A stretch of DNA of 64,000 bases, taken from Malaciobacter marinus (GTDB lineage Bacteria; Campylobacterota; Campylobacteria; Campylobacterales; Arcobacteraceae). Location: contig NZ_CP032101.1 in the NCBI RefSeq assembly GCF_003544855.1, positions 2,170,001 through 2,234,000 on the forward strand, given 5' to 3'. The notes under the pieces are model-generated. The model searched no databases, had not been told where the DNA came from, and saw only the letters and a list, made by a program, of their open reading frames with translations. A program made the position numbers and the translations under genes. This document shows positions 46,561-55,696 of the stretch, piece after piece. Position 1 is the stretch's first letter; the number at the start of each line of letters is the position of its first letter.

Positions 46561-46956
46561 GGGGATGATATGGCTTCGATTAGAGCATTGAGGCTTGATT
46601 GCATGTCGGCCTGAGCATGCCGTTACGCGGCTCATTTTTTTTAGACGCAAACAATACAAATTACGCTCCAGCTTACGCAAAAGCTGCGTAAGTTTAACAA
46701 CTTATAGACTCCCTTCGGGTTGAGTCTTTGGAGACTCGCACTACTGATTCTATCTAAGTAGGTTATCGCGGGTTCACCCTAGATAGATTACTTTTAAAGG
46801 ATTGATTTGACTTTAAAAGGACACTTTAAAATCTTAGCTTTTTAGTTGCCTTGCAGGTTGAGCTGCTAGAAAGTGAAATTTTTCAACCTCACTAAGCATG
46901 TAGACGTCAAGAGTAAATGTTTTAAGACTCCGGTTCGATCCCGGACATCTCCACCA
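46561..46956 (+). ncRNA. ssrA: Transfer-messenger RNA
   Basis: A 396-base RNA that rescues stalled ribosomes. The 5' GGGGATGATATGGCTTCGA pairs with the 3' CATCTCC-ACCA to form the acceptor stem, and GGTTCGATCCC is the T-loop. The tag frame runs from GCA at 46,647 to TAA at 46,691 and reads ANNTNYAPAYAKAA, very like the Campylobacter jejuni tag. CCA is encoded. The 3' end served as an insertion site for a now decayed element (see the repeats at 46,946 and 47,924). Confidence 0.97.
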
Positions 46957-46980
46957 ATATTAATAGTTATGCTTTCTAAA
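46946..46980 (+). repeat. att-like repeat at the tmRNA 3' end
   Basis: This 35-base segment includes the last bases of ssrA and runs into the intergenic region. It matches 47,924-47,958 with four differences. The shared core is CCAATATTAATA and TTATGCTTT. Elements with P4-type integrases commonly enter the 3' end of tmRNA genes and duplicate it. Confidence 0.75.
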
Positions 46981-47025
46981 GTTTATTACGGTAATTGCAA
47001 AAGTTCAAAAATAAATACCGTATAA

Positions 47026-47355
47026 ATGTCAAAAATTATAAAATCCCTAACAAATAAAGATATTAAAACTGCTAAACCTAAAGAAAAGTTATGAACTTTG
47101 GAGTTTACCCATATATTGGAAATGAATTTTGAAAAAAAGTTATAGATATATCAGGTAAAAAAATGAAAACTAAAAAAGATTTTATTTTGTCTTTATCAAA
47201 ACTAGCAATTGAAATATTAAAAAAGAAACTTGGATATCAAAATAAACATAACTCATGAATTTAAAATTATATTCTCAACAATAACACATGAGAAAAAAGA
47301 ATTAATGCAATGGTAGGCTGATTGCCTGGATAAAATTAAACTAGTTAAATTTTAG
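47026..47355 (+). pseudogene. Decayed P4-type integrase
   Basis: Conserved pieces of a P4-family tyrosine recombinase occur in the right order but broken by stops, shifts and deletions. They are MSKIIKSLTNKDIKTAKPKEK (47,026-47,088; the usual N-terminus, broken here as MSKIIKSLTN then KDIKTAKPKEK), FGVYPYIG at about 47,096, a KKDFILSLSKLAIEILKK stretch at about 47,170, and ELMQW-stop-ADCLDKIKL at about 47,303 (the usual C-terminus). The catalytic R-H-R-H-Y centre is deleted, so it is inactive. It lies where an integrase should be, next to the tmRNA att site. Confidence 0.8.
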
Positions 47356-47514
47356 AAATAATTACTATTTTATTTTATTTAAAAAAGAAGTTAAAAAATT
47401 TATATTATATTTTAATAAAAATATTTAGAATAGAGCTTTTTTATGGTAAATTAACCCTAGTAAAAGGTTTAAAATACTAATTAAAAATAACATGAATAAT
47501 ATACGATTTTTTAT

Positions 47515-47885
47515 ATGAAAAAGTTACGAATGTACACAACTTCAACTATACCACAATCAGAACATTTTCCTTTAAAACAAGAGATACTTAATAAAGCAGA
47601 ACAAATTATAATTGAAAGTGCTAAGTTAACAGGAAATTTAAATATTCATATAATTAATGCAATAAAAGAAAACTTACGGACTATAAACTCTTACTACTCA
47701 AATAAAATTGAATCAGAAGGAACTCACCCAATTGATATTGAACGTGCAATGAAAAATCAATTTTTACAAGATGATAAAAAAAAAGTATACAACAATTATC
47801 ATTGGTACATATTGAGGTACAAAAATATTTAGAAACAACAATAGTGATTGGTGGGTGTGGTTTGTATCAATTTATAATAATTTAA
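47515..47885 (+). pseudogene. Fragment of a Fic-family protein
   Basis: The first 90 codons match the N-terminal part of Fic proteins: YTTSTIPQSEHFPL, then TINSYYSNKIESEGTHPIDIERA. Near 47,800 the frame shifts; the expected continuation LVHIEVQKYLET appears in another frame from 47,802 and stops at 47,885. The Fic core with HPFxxGNGR, which transfers AMP, is missing, so the gene is dead. It is cargo left from the tmRNA-integrated element. Confidence 0.78.
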
Positions 47886-47923
47886 TTTTTGTTTTTTAAA
47901 ATCATCAATATTTCCTTACTCTT

Positions 47924-47958
47924 CATCTGCCCCAATATTAATAATTATGCTTTTTAAA
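47924..47958 (+). repeat. Second att-like repeat, end of tmRNA island remnant
   Basis: Direct repeat of 46,946-46,980 at a distance of 978 bases, with four mismatches in 35. It marks the far end of the remnant element. The drift between copies fits an old insertion. Confidence 0.72.
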
Positions 47959-48131
47959 ATTATTCAAGCTTCAACAACCTTATTAAATAATTTCAAAATT
48001 TACTTTTTAATCATCTAAAATAACTATATAGTGTTATTTTAAAAATTATTAAATTTTTTTTTGATTAAAATAATTTTTTTATAATTGTTTTGCTATTATT
48101 TAGTTTAATTAAAAATAAGGCTACAATTTAA
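47959..48131. other. AT-rich gap before the CHASE2 gene
   Basis: No gene is seen between the att-like repeat and 48,132. Weak TATAAT-like boxes are present (TTTTTTTATAATTG near 48,076) and the ribosome site AATAAGG lies before the start. This stretch probably carries the promoter of the CHASE2-M48 operon. Confidence 0.35.
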
Positions 48132-49358
48132 ATGAATTATTTTAAAATAGTTAAAAATTCTATTTTCTCATTTCTTTTTGTAAGTGGTATCGTATTTTTA
48201 TTAGACAATAAATTAAATTTATTAGAGATAATTCACTCTGCGACACTAAGAAACATTTATAATTCAATTGATAAAGAGACTAAAAATAAAGTTTATAACA
48301 ATAATTCTGATTCTCTTGCATTATTAATTACAAATGAGTTTTATGAAAAAGAGTTTAATTCAACTTCCCCTTTAAATAAAGAAAAACTATACAATTTAAT
48401 AAAAAATATTACAAAACAAAAACCTAAAACAATTATTATTGACTTTAGTATTTCTCCAAATAGTTTACAACAAACAAAAAATGAAATTAAATTATATGAA
48501 TATTTAAAAGAAATTTCAAAAGATATTAATATAGTTTTACCTTTTGCATTTTTTTCAAACTTAAATCTAAAAAATCAAGAAAAATGGATTAAAGATATTT
48601 GTAAAAGCAATATCAAACTAGCAATTCCTTTTATTACTTCTGAAATAGGACTTGTTTTAAAATACAATAATTTTCAAAACCATATTTCACGTGTTGCATA
48701 TACACAAAATAGTAGTATATGTAAATCTTTAAAAACAAAATCAATTAGTGAAGTTTTAACTAATAATAAAAAGCTTTTTACAAATCAAAAAGAGATACCT
48801 GTAAACTATTCTAAAATAACACATAGCACTATTTACTTAAATAGTATGTCTGAAATAAAAAGATATGACTTATCTAATAAAACAGTATTCTTAGGTGGAG
48901 GATATGGGTTTACAGATATATATAAAACACCATATAGTGAAAGATTTGGTGTAGAGATTTTAAATGCCATTTATTACTCAATAACTCATCCTATTGAATA
49001 TGCAAACCTTTTAAATACAAGTATAATTGATATACTAAATGGTTTATTATTTGGTTTTTTTATATCTTTTATTTTAAGAAAAAAATCTATTGCAAAAACT
49101 CAAAATATGAATACTATTTATAACCTATCATTAATTATCATACTCTTTTTATTTATAATTATCTCTTTATCTATTTCAAGTATTTTTTTCCATAAATTTT
49201 TTGTATGGATTAATCCTGTACCAATTATTCTTGGTATGTTTATAGATTTAGTAATAAATTCTGAGAAAAAAGATTTTAATGATAGTTTTAAAACAGCTTG
49301 GTTTGCTTATTTTCTTAGAAGTTGTTTTATTATTTTAGGATTATATTCATTTTTTTAA
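48132..49358 (+). CDS. CHASE2-domain membrane protein
   Basis: A 408-residue protein. One N-terminal membrane helix (12-25) is followed by an extracytoplasmic CHASE2 sensor (about 30-295) and three membrane helices (about 300-395). The CHASE2 pattern is clear: KTIIIDFSISPNS and the end motif FTDIYKTPYSERFGVEILNAIYYSI. CHASE2 is normally joined to a cyclase, kinase or GGDEF domain; here no output domain follows, so a partner must read it. It is first in a three-gene group with a periplasmic protein and an M48 protease. Confidence 0.8.
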   Translation: MNYFKIVKNSIFSFLFVSGIVFLLDNKLNLLEIIHSATLRNIYNSIDKETKNKVYNNNSDSLALLITNEFYEKEFNSTSPLNKEKLYNLIKNITKQKPKTIIIDFSISPNSLQQTKNEIKLYEYLKEISKDINIVLPFAFFSNLNLKNQEKWIKDICKSNIKLAIPFITSEIGLVLKYNNFQNHISRVAYTQNSSICKSLKTKSISEVLTNNKKLFTNQKEIPVNYSKITHSTIYLNSMSEIKRYDLSNKTVFLGGGYGFTDIYKTPYSERFGVEILNAIYYSITHPIEYANLLNTSIIDILNGLLFGFFISFILRKKSIAKTQNMNTIYNLSLIIILFLFIIISLSISSIFFHKFFVWINPVPIILGMFIDLVINSEKKDFNDSFKTAWFAYFLRSCFIILGLYSFF

Positions 49359-49382
49359 ATGAAATTTTATAAAAGGATTTAA

Positions 49383-50093
49383 ATGAAATATATATTAGCA
49401 TTGTTACTTATTAGTTTGAATATAAATGCAACAGTAATGCTTTTGGGTAATTCAAATAACAAAGTTATTTGTGATGGTGAAGAGATATCAGCATTTGAAA
49501 TAAAAGAGTGTAAAAAGATAAAAGCTTTAACAAAAATAAATATTTGCTATTTTATTGACACAAACTTAGACTGCAAAAAACTTTTTAAAAATGATATCTT
49601 TGATACAAAAAAGATAAAAGATGAACCAATAGAGTTTTCACGTCTTTTATCTTTTAACACATCAAAACAGGTAAGTTTTGGAATTAAAAGATTTTCAAAT
49701 TCAAAAGAAACAAACAATACTATTCCAAAAGGTTTTATTCTTAAACCACATCAAAACATAAAAATAGATTTTAATGACAATATAAACTCTACAATTAAAA
49801 TACTAGAAAATGGAAAAAGAATATATTCTAAAAAATTAAAATCAAAATCTCTAATATTAAAACATTCACTTTTTAAATATAACAATAAATATACAATATT
49901 GATAAATAATGAATCATTTGACTTTAGTACATTAAGTAAAAAAGAGCAAAATATAATATTTCAAGAGATTAAAAAACTAACATCAAAAATGAATAACTCA
50001 AATTCAAAACTTTATATAAAAAGTATAATATATGACCAATATGGTTTACTTTACGATAGAAATAATTTATTAAAAGGAATACAAAATGATTAA
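49383..50093 (+). CDS. Periplasmic protein of unknown function
   Basis: A 236-residue protein with a signal peptide (MKYILALLLISLNINAT). It contains three cysteines in the first 70 residues (ICDGEE, ECKK, CYF/DCKK) that could form disulfides, and a beta-rich middle (FILKPHQNIKIDFNDNINSTIKILENGKRIY). Genes of this position next to CHASE2 are often FecR-like, but I see no clear FecR motif. Its end overlaps the M48 gene by 8 bases. Confidence 0.6.
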   Translation: MKYILALLLISLNINATVMLLGNSNNKVICDGEEISAFEIKECKKIKALTKINICYFIDTNLDCKKLFKNDIFDTKKIKDEPIEFSRLLSFNTSKQVSFGIKRFSNSKETNNTIPKGFILKPHQNIKIDFNDNINSTIKILENGKRIYSKKLKSKSLILKHSLFKYNNKYTILINNESFDFSTLSKKEQNIIFQEIKKLTSKMNNSNSKLYIKSIIYDQYGLLYDRNNLLKGIQND

Positions 50094-51105
50094 AAAACTT
50101 GGCTTTACTATTTTATTAGCAAATTCATTATTTGCTTTTGATTTTGCAGATATTACATCTGCTGTGACAGACGTAGCACAAAAAAGCATTAAAGCATTGG
50201 CAGAACCTGGGCAAACAACTAATGTAGATAAACAATGTAAAATAATGTTTGAATCGTATGAAGTAAATTATAAATCAGCTATATCTATAGCTACTTCACA
50301 TACAATTTCAAATAGTAGTACAATTTCTTCTTATTTAAGTAAAGACTCTGATTTTTCAAAAGATGAACTTCAACAAAATATAAAAGAACTTACAAAAGAT
50401 CTAGCAAAAAATTCATTTTGGATTCCAATAGAAGTTGAAAAGTTCTATGGTCAATTGGCTTTTAATGAAAGAAGAAAAAGTGCAGAAATTATTGAAGAAA
50501 CAAATAGAAATATTAGATACAAAAGATTATTTAAAAAAGTAAATTCTTTTTTAAATCAATATAAAAAAAGCAATAAAGACATGAATTTTCCTTTTGATTT
50601 AAAAGTAGCAATTACAACTGAAAAAAATGTTGCTGAAGCCTTGCCTTTTGGTCATCTAATTATTAGTCAAAATTTAATTGAAAGCAATAATTATAAAACA
50701 ATTTTAGCTCATGAGTTATCACATATATCTAAAAGACATGCAGCAAAAGAGTTACAATATAAATTAATTAAATCATATTCATCAATTGAAGATATAGTAA
50801 AGTTTATAAAAAATATAAATGACGAAGATTATGTACAAAATGCAGATTTATCAAATGCCATGCTTTTAGTAAGAGGCTTCTTTAATTACTATTCAAATGA
50901 ACAAGAACTTGAAGCAGATGCATGCGGATTAAAAACAATGGTAAAAATAAATAAAAATAACAAAAGAAAATATGCAAATGAATTAATTCAAAATATCAAT
51001 AAACTATCTGTAAAAACTACAAAAATTGATGATATTTTAGGAGATTCACATCCTTCTAAAGAAATAAGAGTAAAAAATATCAAAGAACTAGAAAGAACTT
51101 TATAA
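50086..51105 (+). CDS. M48-family periplasmic metalloprotease
   Basis: A 339-residue zinc protease with a signal peptide (MIKKLGFTILLANSLFAF). The zinc motif is HELSH in ILAHELSHISKRHA (about 207), and the third ligand is in EQELEADACGLKTM (about 270). The C-terminal GDSHPSKEIRVKNI is also typical of M48 (SxHPS). It resembles BepA/LoiP-type quality-control proteases of the envelope. It is coupled to the periplasmic protein upstream, and a hairpin follows at 51,111. Confidence 0.88.
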   Translation: MIKKLGFTILLANSLFAFDFADITSAVTDVAQKSIKALAEPGQTTNVDKQCKIMFESYEVNYKSAISIATSHTISNSSTISSYLSKDSDFSKDELQQNIKELTKDLAKNSFWIPIEVEKFYGQLAFNERRKSAEIIEETNRNIRYKRLFKKVNSFLNQYKKSNKDMNFPFDLKVAITTEKNVAEALPFGHLIISQNLIESNNYKTILAHELSHISKRHAAKELQYKLIKSYSSIEDIVKFIKNINDEDYVQNADLSNAMLLVRGFFNYYSNEQELEADACGLKTMVKINKNNKRKYANELIQNINKLSVKTTKIDDILGDSHPSKEIRVKNIKELERTL

Positions 51106-51110
51106 TATTT

Positions 51111-51160
51111 CATTCCATTGTCAATCTTGATATTATTTTATCAGATTGACATGGAATTTT
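51111..51160. terminator. Shared terminator between the M48 and HemN-like genes
   Basis: The stem TTCCATTGTCAATCTTGATA / TATCAGATTGACATGGAA (with small mismatches) is flanked by T and A runs, between two converging genes. Confidence 0.8.
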
Positions 51161-51171
51161 TAGCATTTACT

Positions 51172-52425
51172 TTATCTTCTAAACATAGATCTTACTTTAT
51201 CCATGCCACTATAAAAACTTGCCATCATTATCACAAGTAAATACTCACCAAACTGTGTTGGATATATTATGCCCTCTTCTATTCTTATTACATCTAATTT
51301 TTTTACTAAATATAACTCTTTTCTAAGTAGTTTTTCCAAATCTACATTATAAAGTTTATTAAACTCTTTTATATTTAATTTTCCACCAAAAAGTGTGCTT
51401 AGCATTGCATACTCAATTTTATTTATATTTTCAAATTCACTTTTTGCCATAAGAGCATCTTTTCTTGTAATAATATTTTCTTCATACTCTTTTAAATCAA
51501 AGGCATTTATAAAAAGTTTTCCATCAAGATAACTAAATGCTCCACTTCCCACACCAATATATTCATCATGTGTTGATACATATTCATCACTTAAATCTAC
51601 TAGATTTTTAGAAAATGACCACATATTATTTTTAGTATAATCTTTTAGTTCTTCTTTTATTATATTGTAAAATTTTTGTTCATTTGTATTTATTTTTTTA
51701 CTTTTTAAAAAACCTGAATTTAAATCTGAACTCATTAAAGGATATGTTGTTATTTGCTCTATACCTAAATCTTTTGCACTTTGTAAATCATCTCTTAAAA
51801 TATCTTGGGTTTGACTTGGAATATTAAATATCAAATCAATATTTGTTATAGGTAAAATCCCAGCAATTTTAGATATTTTCTCTTTAATTTCAGAACTACT
51901 TCCAAATCTTTTATATCTACTTAATTGTTTTAATATCTCATCATCAAAACTTTGAACTCCAATAGATAATCTTTTTATTAGACCTTTTAATTTATATACT
52001 GTGTTTACATCTATATGATTTGGATCAGTCTCACATGATATATCCTCTACATCAAATAATTTTTTTACAAGTTTTATAGTTATTCTTAATTGTTTTTCAT
52101 TTATAAGAGGTGTTCCTCCACCTACATACACTGAATCAACTTTTACATTTTTTCTTTTTAAAACTTTTAGCTCTTCTCTTAAAATTTTAAAGTATCTATT
52201 AGAGTCTTCAAAGTTATGTTTAAACTTATGAAAAGTACAAAAAGGACATAAATTATCACAAAAGGGTACGTGAATATATAGTAAATATTTTTTTTGGCTG
52301 TCAATACTTGAATATTTTGATTCATTTTTTAAAGTTGATGTTATATTAATGCAAGATGCAAAAGTATTTTTCACTACTGCTTTAGCAGTGAAGATAGAAA
52401 AAATCTCTTTTATATTATTTACCAT
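51172..52425 (-). CDS. HemN/HemW-like radical SAM protein
   Basis: A 417-residue radical SAM enzyme. The cluster motif is CDNLCPFC (CxxxCxxC) after YIHVPF, with VYVGGGTPL and SIGVQSFDDEILKQLSR as in the coproporphyrinogen oxidase-like group. The N-terminal 45 residues are extra compared with HemW. The family includes oxygen-independent coproporphyrinogen oxidase, the haem chaperone HemW and haem-degrading HutW/ChuW; which one applies is not clear. No haem-uptake genes are nearby. Confidence 0.78.
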   Translation of the reverse strand: MVNNIKEIFSIFTAKAVVKNTFASCINITSTLKNESKYSSIDSQKKYLLYIHVPFCDNLCPFCTFHKFKHNFEDSNRYFKILREELKVLKRKNVKVDSVYVGGGTPLINEKQLRITIKLVKKLFDVEDISCETDPNHIDVNTVYKLKGLIKRLSIGVQSFDDEILKQLSRYKRFGSSSEIKEKISKIAGILPITNIDLIFNIPSQTQDILRDDLQSAKDLGIEQITTYPLMSSDLNSGFLKSKKINTNEQKFYNIIKEELKDYTKNNMWSFSKNLVDLSDEYVSTHDEYIGVGSGAFSYLDGKLFINAFDLKEYEENIITRKDALMAKSEFENINKIEYAMLSTLFGGKLNIKEFNKLYNVDLEKLLRKELYLVKKLDVIRIEEGIIYPTQFGEYLLVIMMASFYSGMDKVRSMFRR

Positions 52426-52512
52426 GACTTACTCCTTAGTTGTACTTTTCATGTAAGACAATTTTATAGTAGTATGGTAAATTTAATGTAAATTATTTAT
52501 ATTTTTTAAGGT

Positions 52513-52770
52513 TTATTTGAACTCTTGCATTTTTTCATAGATATTTAATCTATCTAGCTGTTTATTCAGTTCTAACTCTTTATACCAAATATTATATTTT
52601 TCAATTATTTCAGCAGTGTCTTTTGAGTCATTTTGTAAAGCAATATGAAACTTATTCAACATATCAAGCAATGGCTTTGAATATTTTAATGTTTTTTTAT
52701 ATTTCATTTGTTGCAACTCTTTTTTAACTTGTTCTATGTTTTCAATTACTTCATGTTTTGTAACAAACAT
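52513..52770 (-). CDS. Small helical protein of unknown function
   Basis: An 85-residue, highly charged, fully helical protein (MFVTKHEVIENIEQVKKELQQMKYKK and NKQLDRLNIYEKMQEFK). No membrane or signal segment. The ATG at 52,770 has AGGAGAATA upstream. It stands alone; I recognise no family. Confidence 0.6.
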   Translation of the reverse strand: MFVTKHEVIENIEQVKKELQQMKYKKTLKYSKPLLDMLNKFHIALQNDSKDTAEIIEKYNIWYKELELNKQLDRLNIYEKMQEFK

Positions 52771-52883
52771 ATATTCTCCTATTACAAAATGTTAAACTAA
52801 TAATATAATAACATTTTATATAAAAGAATAGTTTAAAAAATGATTTTATTTATATTTTATATAGTAATTTTGAGTAAAAGAGC

Positions 52884-54893
52884 TTAAAAGCTCTCCCACT
52901 CATCATCTTTGTCATTGCTATTTGAAGTAAAAGTTTGAGCTTGTTTAGGTTTTTTTTCATAAGAGTATGATTTTTTATTTTCTATTGGTTTATCTTCATA
53001 CTCCTCTTTTTTATCATATTTAGCTTTTGGCTCTTCTTCATGTGGAACATCTATCTTTTTTACTTTTGCTTGTTCTTTTCCTAAAAACTCTTTTGCTCCA
53101 GCATCACTTACTATCTCTTTTGCTATTGTATCTGTTTGTATTGCAATATCATGTGTTTGTGTTGCTATTGATGCATTCTTTTGTGTTTGTTGATCTAATT
53201 GTGTTACAGCATCATTGATTTGTGTAATCCCTGATTCTTGCTCTTTACTTGCTGCTGCTATCTCACTTATCATTTGTGTTGAATTCTCAATATTCTCTAG
53301 TAAGACATCATAGCCTTTTATCATCTCACTACTGATACCTTTCCCTTCATTTGCTTTACTTGTTGCATTCTCTACTATCTCTTTTATTGATTTAGCTGCC
53401 TCTGCACTTCTATTTGCTAAGTTTCTCACTTCTGCTGCTACTACTGCAAAGCCTTTCCCTGCTTCTCCTGCTGTTGCTGCTTCTACTGCTGCATTAAGTG
53501 AAAGTATATTTGTTTGGAATGCTATTTGATCTATTACTGTGATTGCTTCATTTATTGAACTTACTTGTTCATTTATCTCTTCCATTGATTTTGTTGTTTT
53601 ATTTGCTAAACTTTGCCCTGTTTTTGCTGAGTTTCCTAACTCTTGTGCATACTTACTCATTTTTGCTACATTCTCTGAGTTATTTACTATTGTACTTGTT
53701 ATCTCTTCTAATGCTGCTGCTGTCTCTTCTAGACTTGCTGCTGCTTCATTTGAACTTGTATTTAATACATCTACATTTGTTATTAATTTATCTGATGCTT
53801 CATCTAGTGTTAATCCTATGATTAATGAATCTTTTAACAATCCTGATATCTCATCTGTTAAGAAGTTTACATTCTCTATAAACTCTTTCATATCTCCTTC
53901 AACACCACTACTATCTACTTTACTTGTAAACTTATAATTACTAAACTCTTTTAACACTGTTGAAATTGAATCAGTATTTCTTTTGATATTTCTAAGCATT
54001 GAATTTAAAGCTTCACTTAATTGTAATAGTTGAGGATTATTTGCTTGTGTTGTTAATTGTACATCTAAATATCCAAGTTTTGCTTTTTCTACTATTTTTA
54101 AAGCATCTTCAACTGCTTCATTATCTTTCTTAAGACCTTCATTTATCTTAATAATATTTTCATTTACAAGATTTGCCATTTGAGCAAACTCATCACGACC
54201 TTTTGCCTCTAAAGGTTTTACATCTTTTGATTCTCTATTTAAAAATGAGAAGAAAGATAATAATCCATCTTTAAAATGGTTTAAAGTATTAACTATCAAA
54301 GATGATAAAGCAATAGAAAATAGAATAAAGATAATTGATGATATTATTGCTAAAACCAATAATACAGTTGTCAAAGTATTACTTGCTTCTTCTTTTAATT
54401 CAATTGCTTTTTTATTTATTTCATCTAATTTTTTTTCTAAAACAGTAGCAGATTCTCTCATAGCTAAAACTAATCTTGTAGCTTCTTTACTCTCACTAGT
54501 TAGACCAGATTTATAAGACTGTATCTTCTCTTTTGAAAAATTATTGAAATCTTCAATATATTTAGAAGATAACTTCAAAATCTCATTTGTTAAATCAATA
54601 TTATTTTGATCAAGTAATTTTGATCGAAGATCTTTCACGTTTTCATCTAAGTTATTAAAATCATCTCTTACTTTTTGTGCTCTTTGTTCATTTGAAATTC
54701 TTAAAAATTGATAAACTGAGATTCGACCCTTTAAAAGATCTTGAATAAATTCTTCCGTACTAATTTGAACTTTTACATCATGATTTACTTTTCCATTAAA
54801 ATGAGAAAAGATTATTCCAGATATTATTATATTGATAATAAATAAAGTTGGAAAAAACATAAGTTTTTTTCTAGTAGAAATATTATTTAGCAT
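52884..54893 (-). CDS. Methyl-accepting chemotaxis protein with CheR/CheB tether
   Basis: A 669-residue chemoreceptor. A membrane helix (about 10-30), a four-helix periplasmic ligand domain (30-175), a second membrane helix (about 175-198) and a HAMP-like region are followed by the signalling domain with tip at about 452-490 ([17 protein letters not shown]). The last residues DDEWESF carry the pattern xWxxF, equal to NWETF of E. coli Tar, after a flexible Lys/Glu tail. That tether recruits CheR or CheB. The ligand is unknown. Confidence 0.92.
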   Translation of the reverse strand: MLNNISTRKKLMFFPTLFIINIIISGIIFSHFNGKVNHDVKVQISTEEFIQDLLKGRISVYQFLRISNEQRAQKVRDDFNNLDENVKDLRSKLLDQNNIDLTNEILKLSSKYIEDFNNFSKEKIQSYKSGLTSESKEATRLVLAMRESATVLEKKLDEINKKAIELKEEASNTLTTVLLVLAIISSIIFILFSIALSSLIVNTLNHFKDGLLSFFSFLNRESKDVKPLEAKGRDEFAQMANLVNENIIKINEGLKKDNEAVEDALKIVEKAKLGYLDVQLTTQANNPQLLQLSEALNSMLRNIKRNTDSISTVLKEFSNYKFTSKVDSSGVEGDMKEFIENVNFLTDEISGLLKDSLIIGLTLDEASDKLITNVDVLNTSSNEAAASLEETAAALEEITSTIVNNSENVAKMSKYAQELGNSAKTGQSLANKTTKSMEEINEQVSSINEAITVIDQIAFQTNILSLNAAVEAATAGEAGKGFAVVAAEVRNLANRSAEAAKSIKEIVENATSKANEGKGISSEMIKGYDVLLENIENSTQMISEIAAASKEQESGITQINDAVTQLDQQTQKNASIATQTHDIAIQTDTIAKEIVSDAGAKEFLGKEQAKVKKIDVPHEEEPKAKYDKKEEYEDKPIENKKSYSYEKKPKQAQTFTSNSNDKDDEWESF

Positions 54894-55045
54894 ATAGTCC
54901 CCTTACATAACATATAAATAATTATACACTAAATTAACTATAATTATCTTTTAATATCACTTTTGCTTAACTAATTATCCAAATAAATTGAAATAATATT
55001 ATTTTTTGTTATTTTAGTAATATTTTTTAGAGAAAAATAATATTT

Positions 55046-55447
55046 TTACTTTTCTCTACACTCTTCTTTTATCTCTTTAAAAACATATTCATCTTCTATT
55101 AGTTGAACAAAAACATTTCTTGCTTCACAAACATACTCTTTTTTGTCTTTTATCGTAATATAAACAAATCTATAAAAGTATTCATTTGCCTCTAAACCTT
55201 TTTTACTTTGCATAATACTTGCACTCAATTTTGAAATCTCATTTCCGTAAATTTCTTTATATTTTGATTTAAAAGCAGCTTTTATACCACCCTCATTCAT
55301 ATTAAAAATATAAATTGAACCTATAAATAAAACACTTATAATTGCAGTACCTAATAAAATTTGACTTGCAGCGTACCTTCTCCTTAGCTTTTGATATACA
55401 ACAGCACCAAGAATAATTAGTACTAAAACAAAGATTATAATTTGCAT
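55046..55447 (-). CDS. Membrane protein of unknown function
   Basis: A 133-residue protein with two membrane helices (about 3-19 and 32-51) and a charged C-terminal domain with two cysteines (YVCEARN, KEECREK). ATG at 55,447 follows AAAGGAAAG. No family is recognised. It diverges from the mscS gene; a 210-base gap with a small-RNA-like unit separates them. Confidence 0.6.
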   Translation of the reverse strand: MQIIIFVLVLIILGAVVYQKLRRRYAASQILLGTAIISVLFIGSIYIFNMNEGGIKAAFKSKYKEIYGNEISKLSASIMQSKKGLEANEYFYRFVYITIKDKKEYVCEARNVFVQLIEDEYVFKEIKEECREK

Positions 55448-55525
55448 TTCTTTCCTTTTTTTTATGATTTTTACATGTTAACTTTTTATTAACCATCTGT
55501 TTTTTTTTAGTTAATTACCATAGGT

Positions 55526-55628
55526 TATAATTTTAACATATATAGATAAAGAGGCGCGAAACTTTATCTATGATACATTCATTGTTCTTCCTAAATAAAA
55601 AGCAGATTGAAAAATCTGCTTTTTTTAT
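55526..55628 (+). ncRNA. Candidate small RNA with own promoter and terminator
   Basis: A GGTTATAAT box (TATAAT at 55,526-55,531) predicts a start near 55,538. The transcript would fold a 10-bp stem ATAGATAAAG/CTTTATCTAT (55,542-55,571) with the G-C-rich loop AGGCGCGAAA, then reach a strong terminator AAAGCAGATT/AATCTGCTTT followed by seven T (55,597-55,627). Total about 90 bases. No reading frame fits. It could be a stand-alone RNA or the attenuated leader of mscS, which starts 70 bases later. Confidence 0.5.
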
Positions 55629-55696
55629 TTGTAAACTAAACTTTATAATAAACTTTAATTTTGTATAATAACAAATATATCCAAAAAGGACTCACA

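Noticed and set aside
46557-46956. A tRNA gene at the CCA-ending structure
   Set aside because: The 3' acceptor and T-loop belong to the tmRNA, as shown by the 5' half 390 bases upstream and the tag frame.
53539-53937. Long reading frames opposite the chemoreceptor signalling domain
   Set aside because: They are antisense shadows; the sense frame is a full-length receptor with all family motifs.
55538-55600. Likeness of AGAGGCGCGAA to the 5' part of lysine riboswitches
   Set aside because: The segment is far too short, lacks the other conserved helices, and ends directly in a terminator without a lysine gene downstream.
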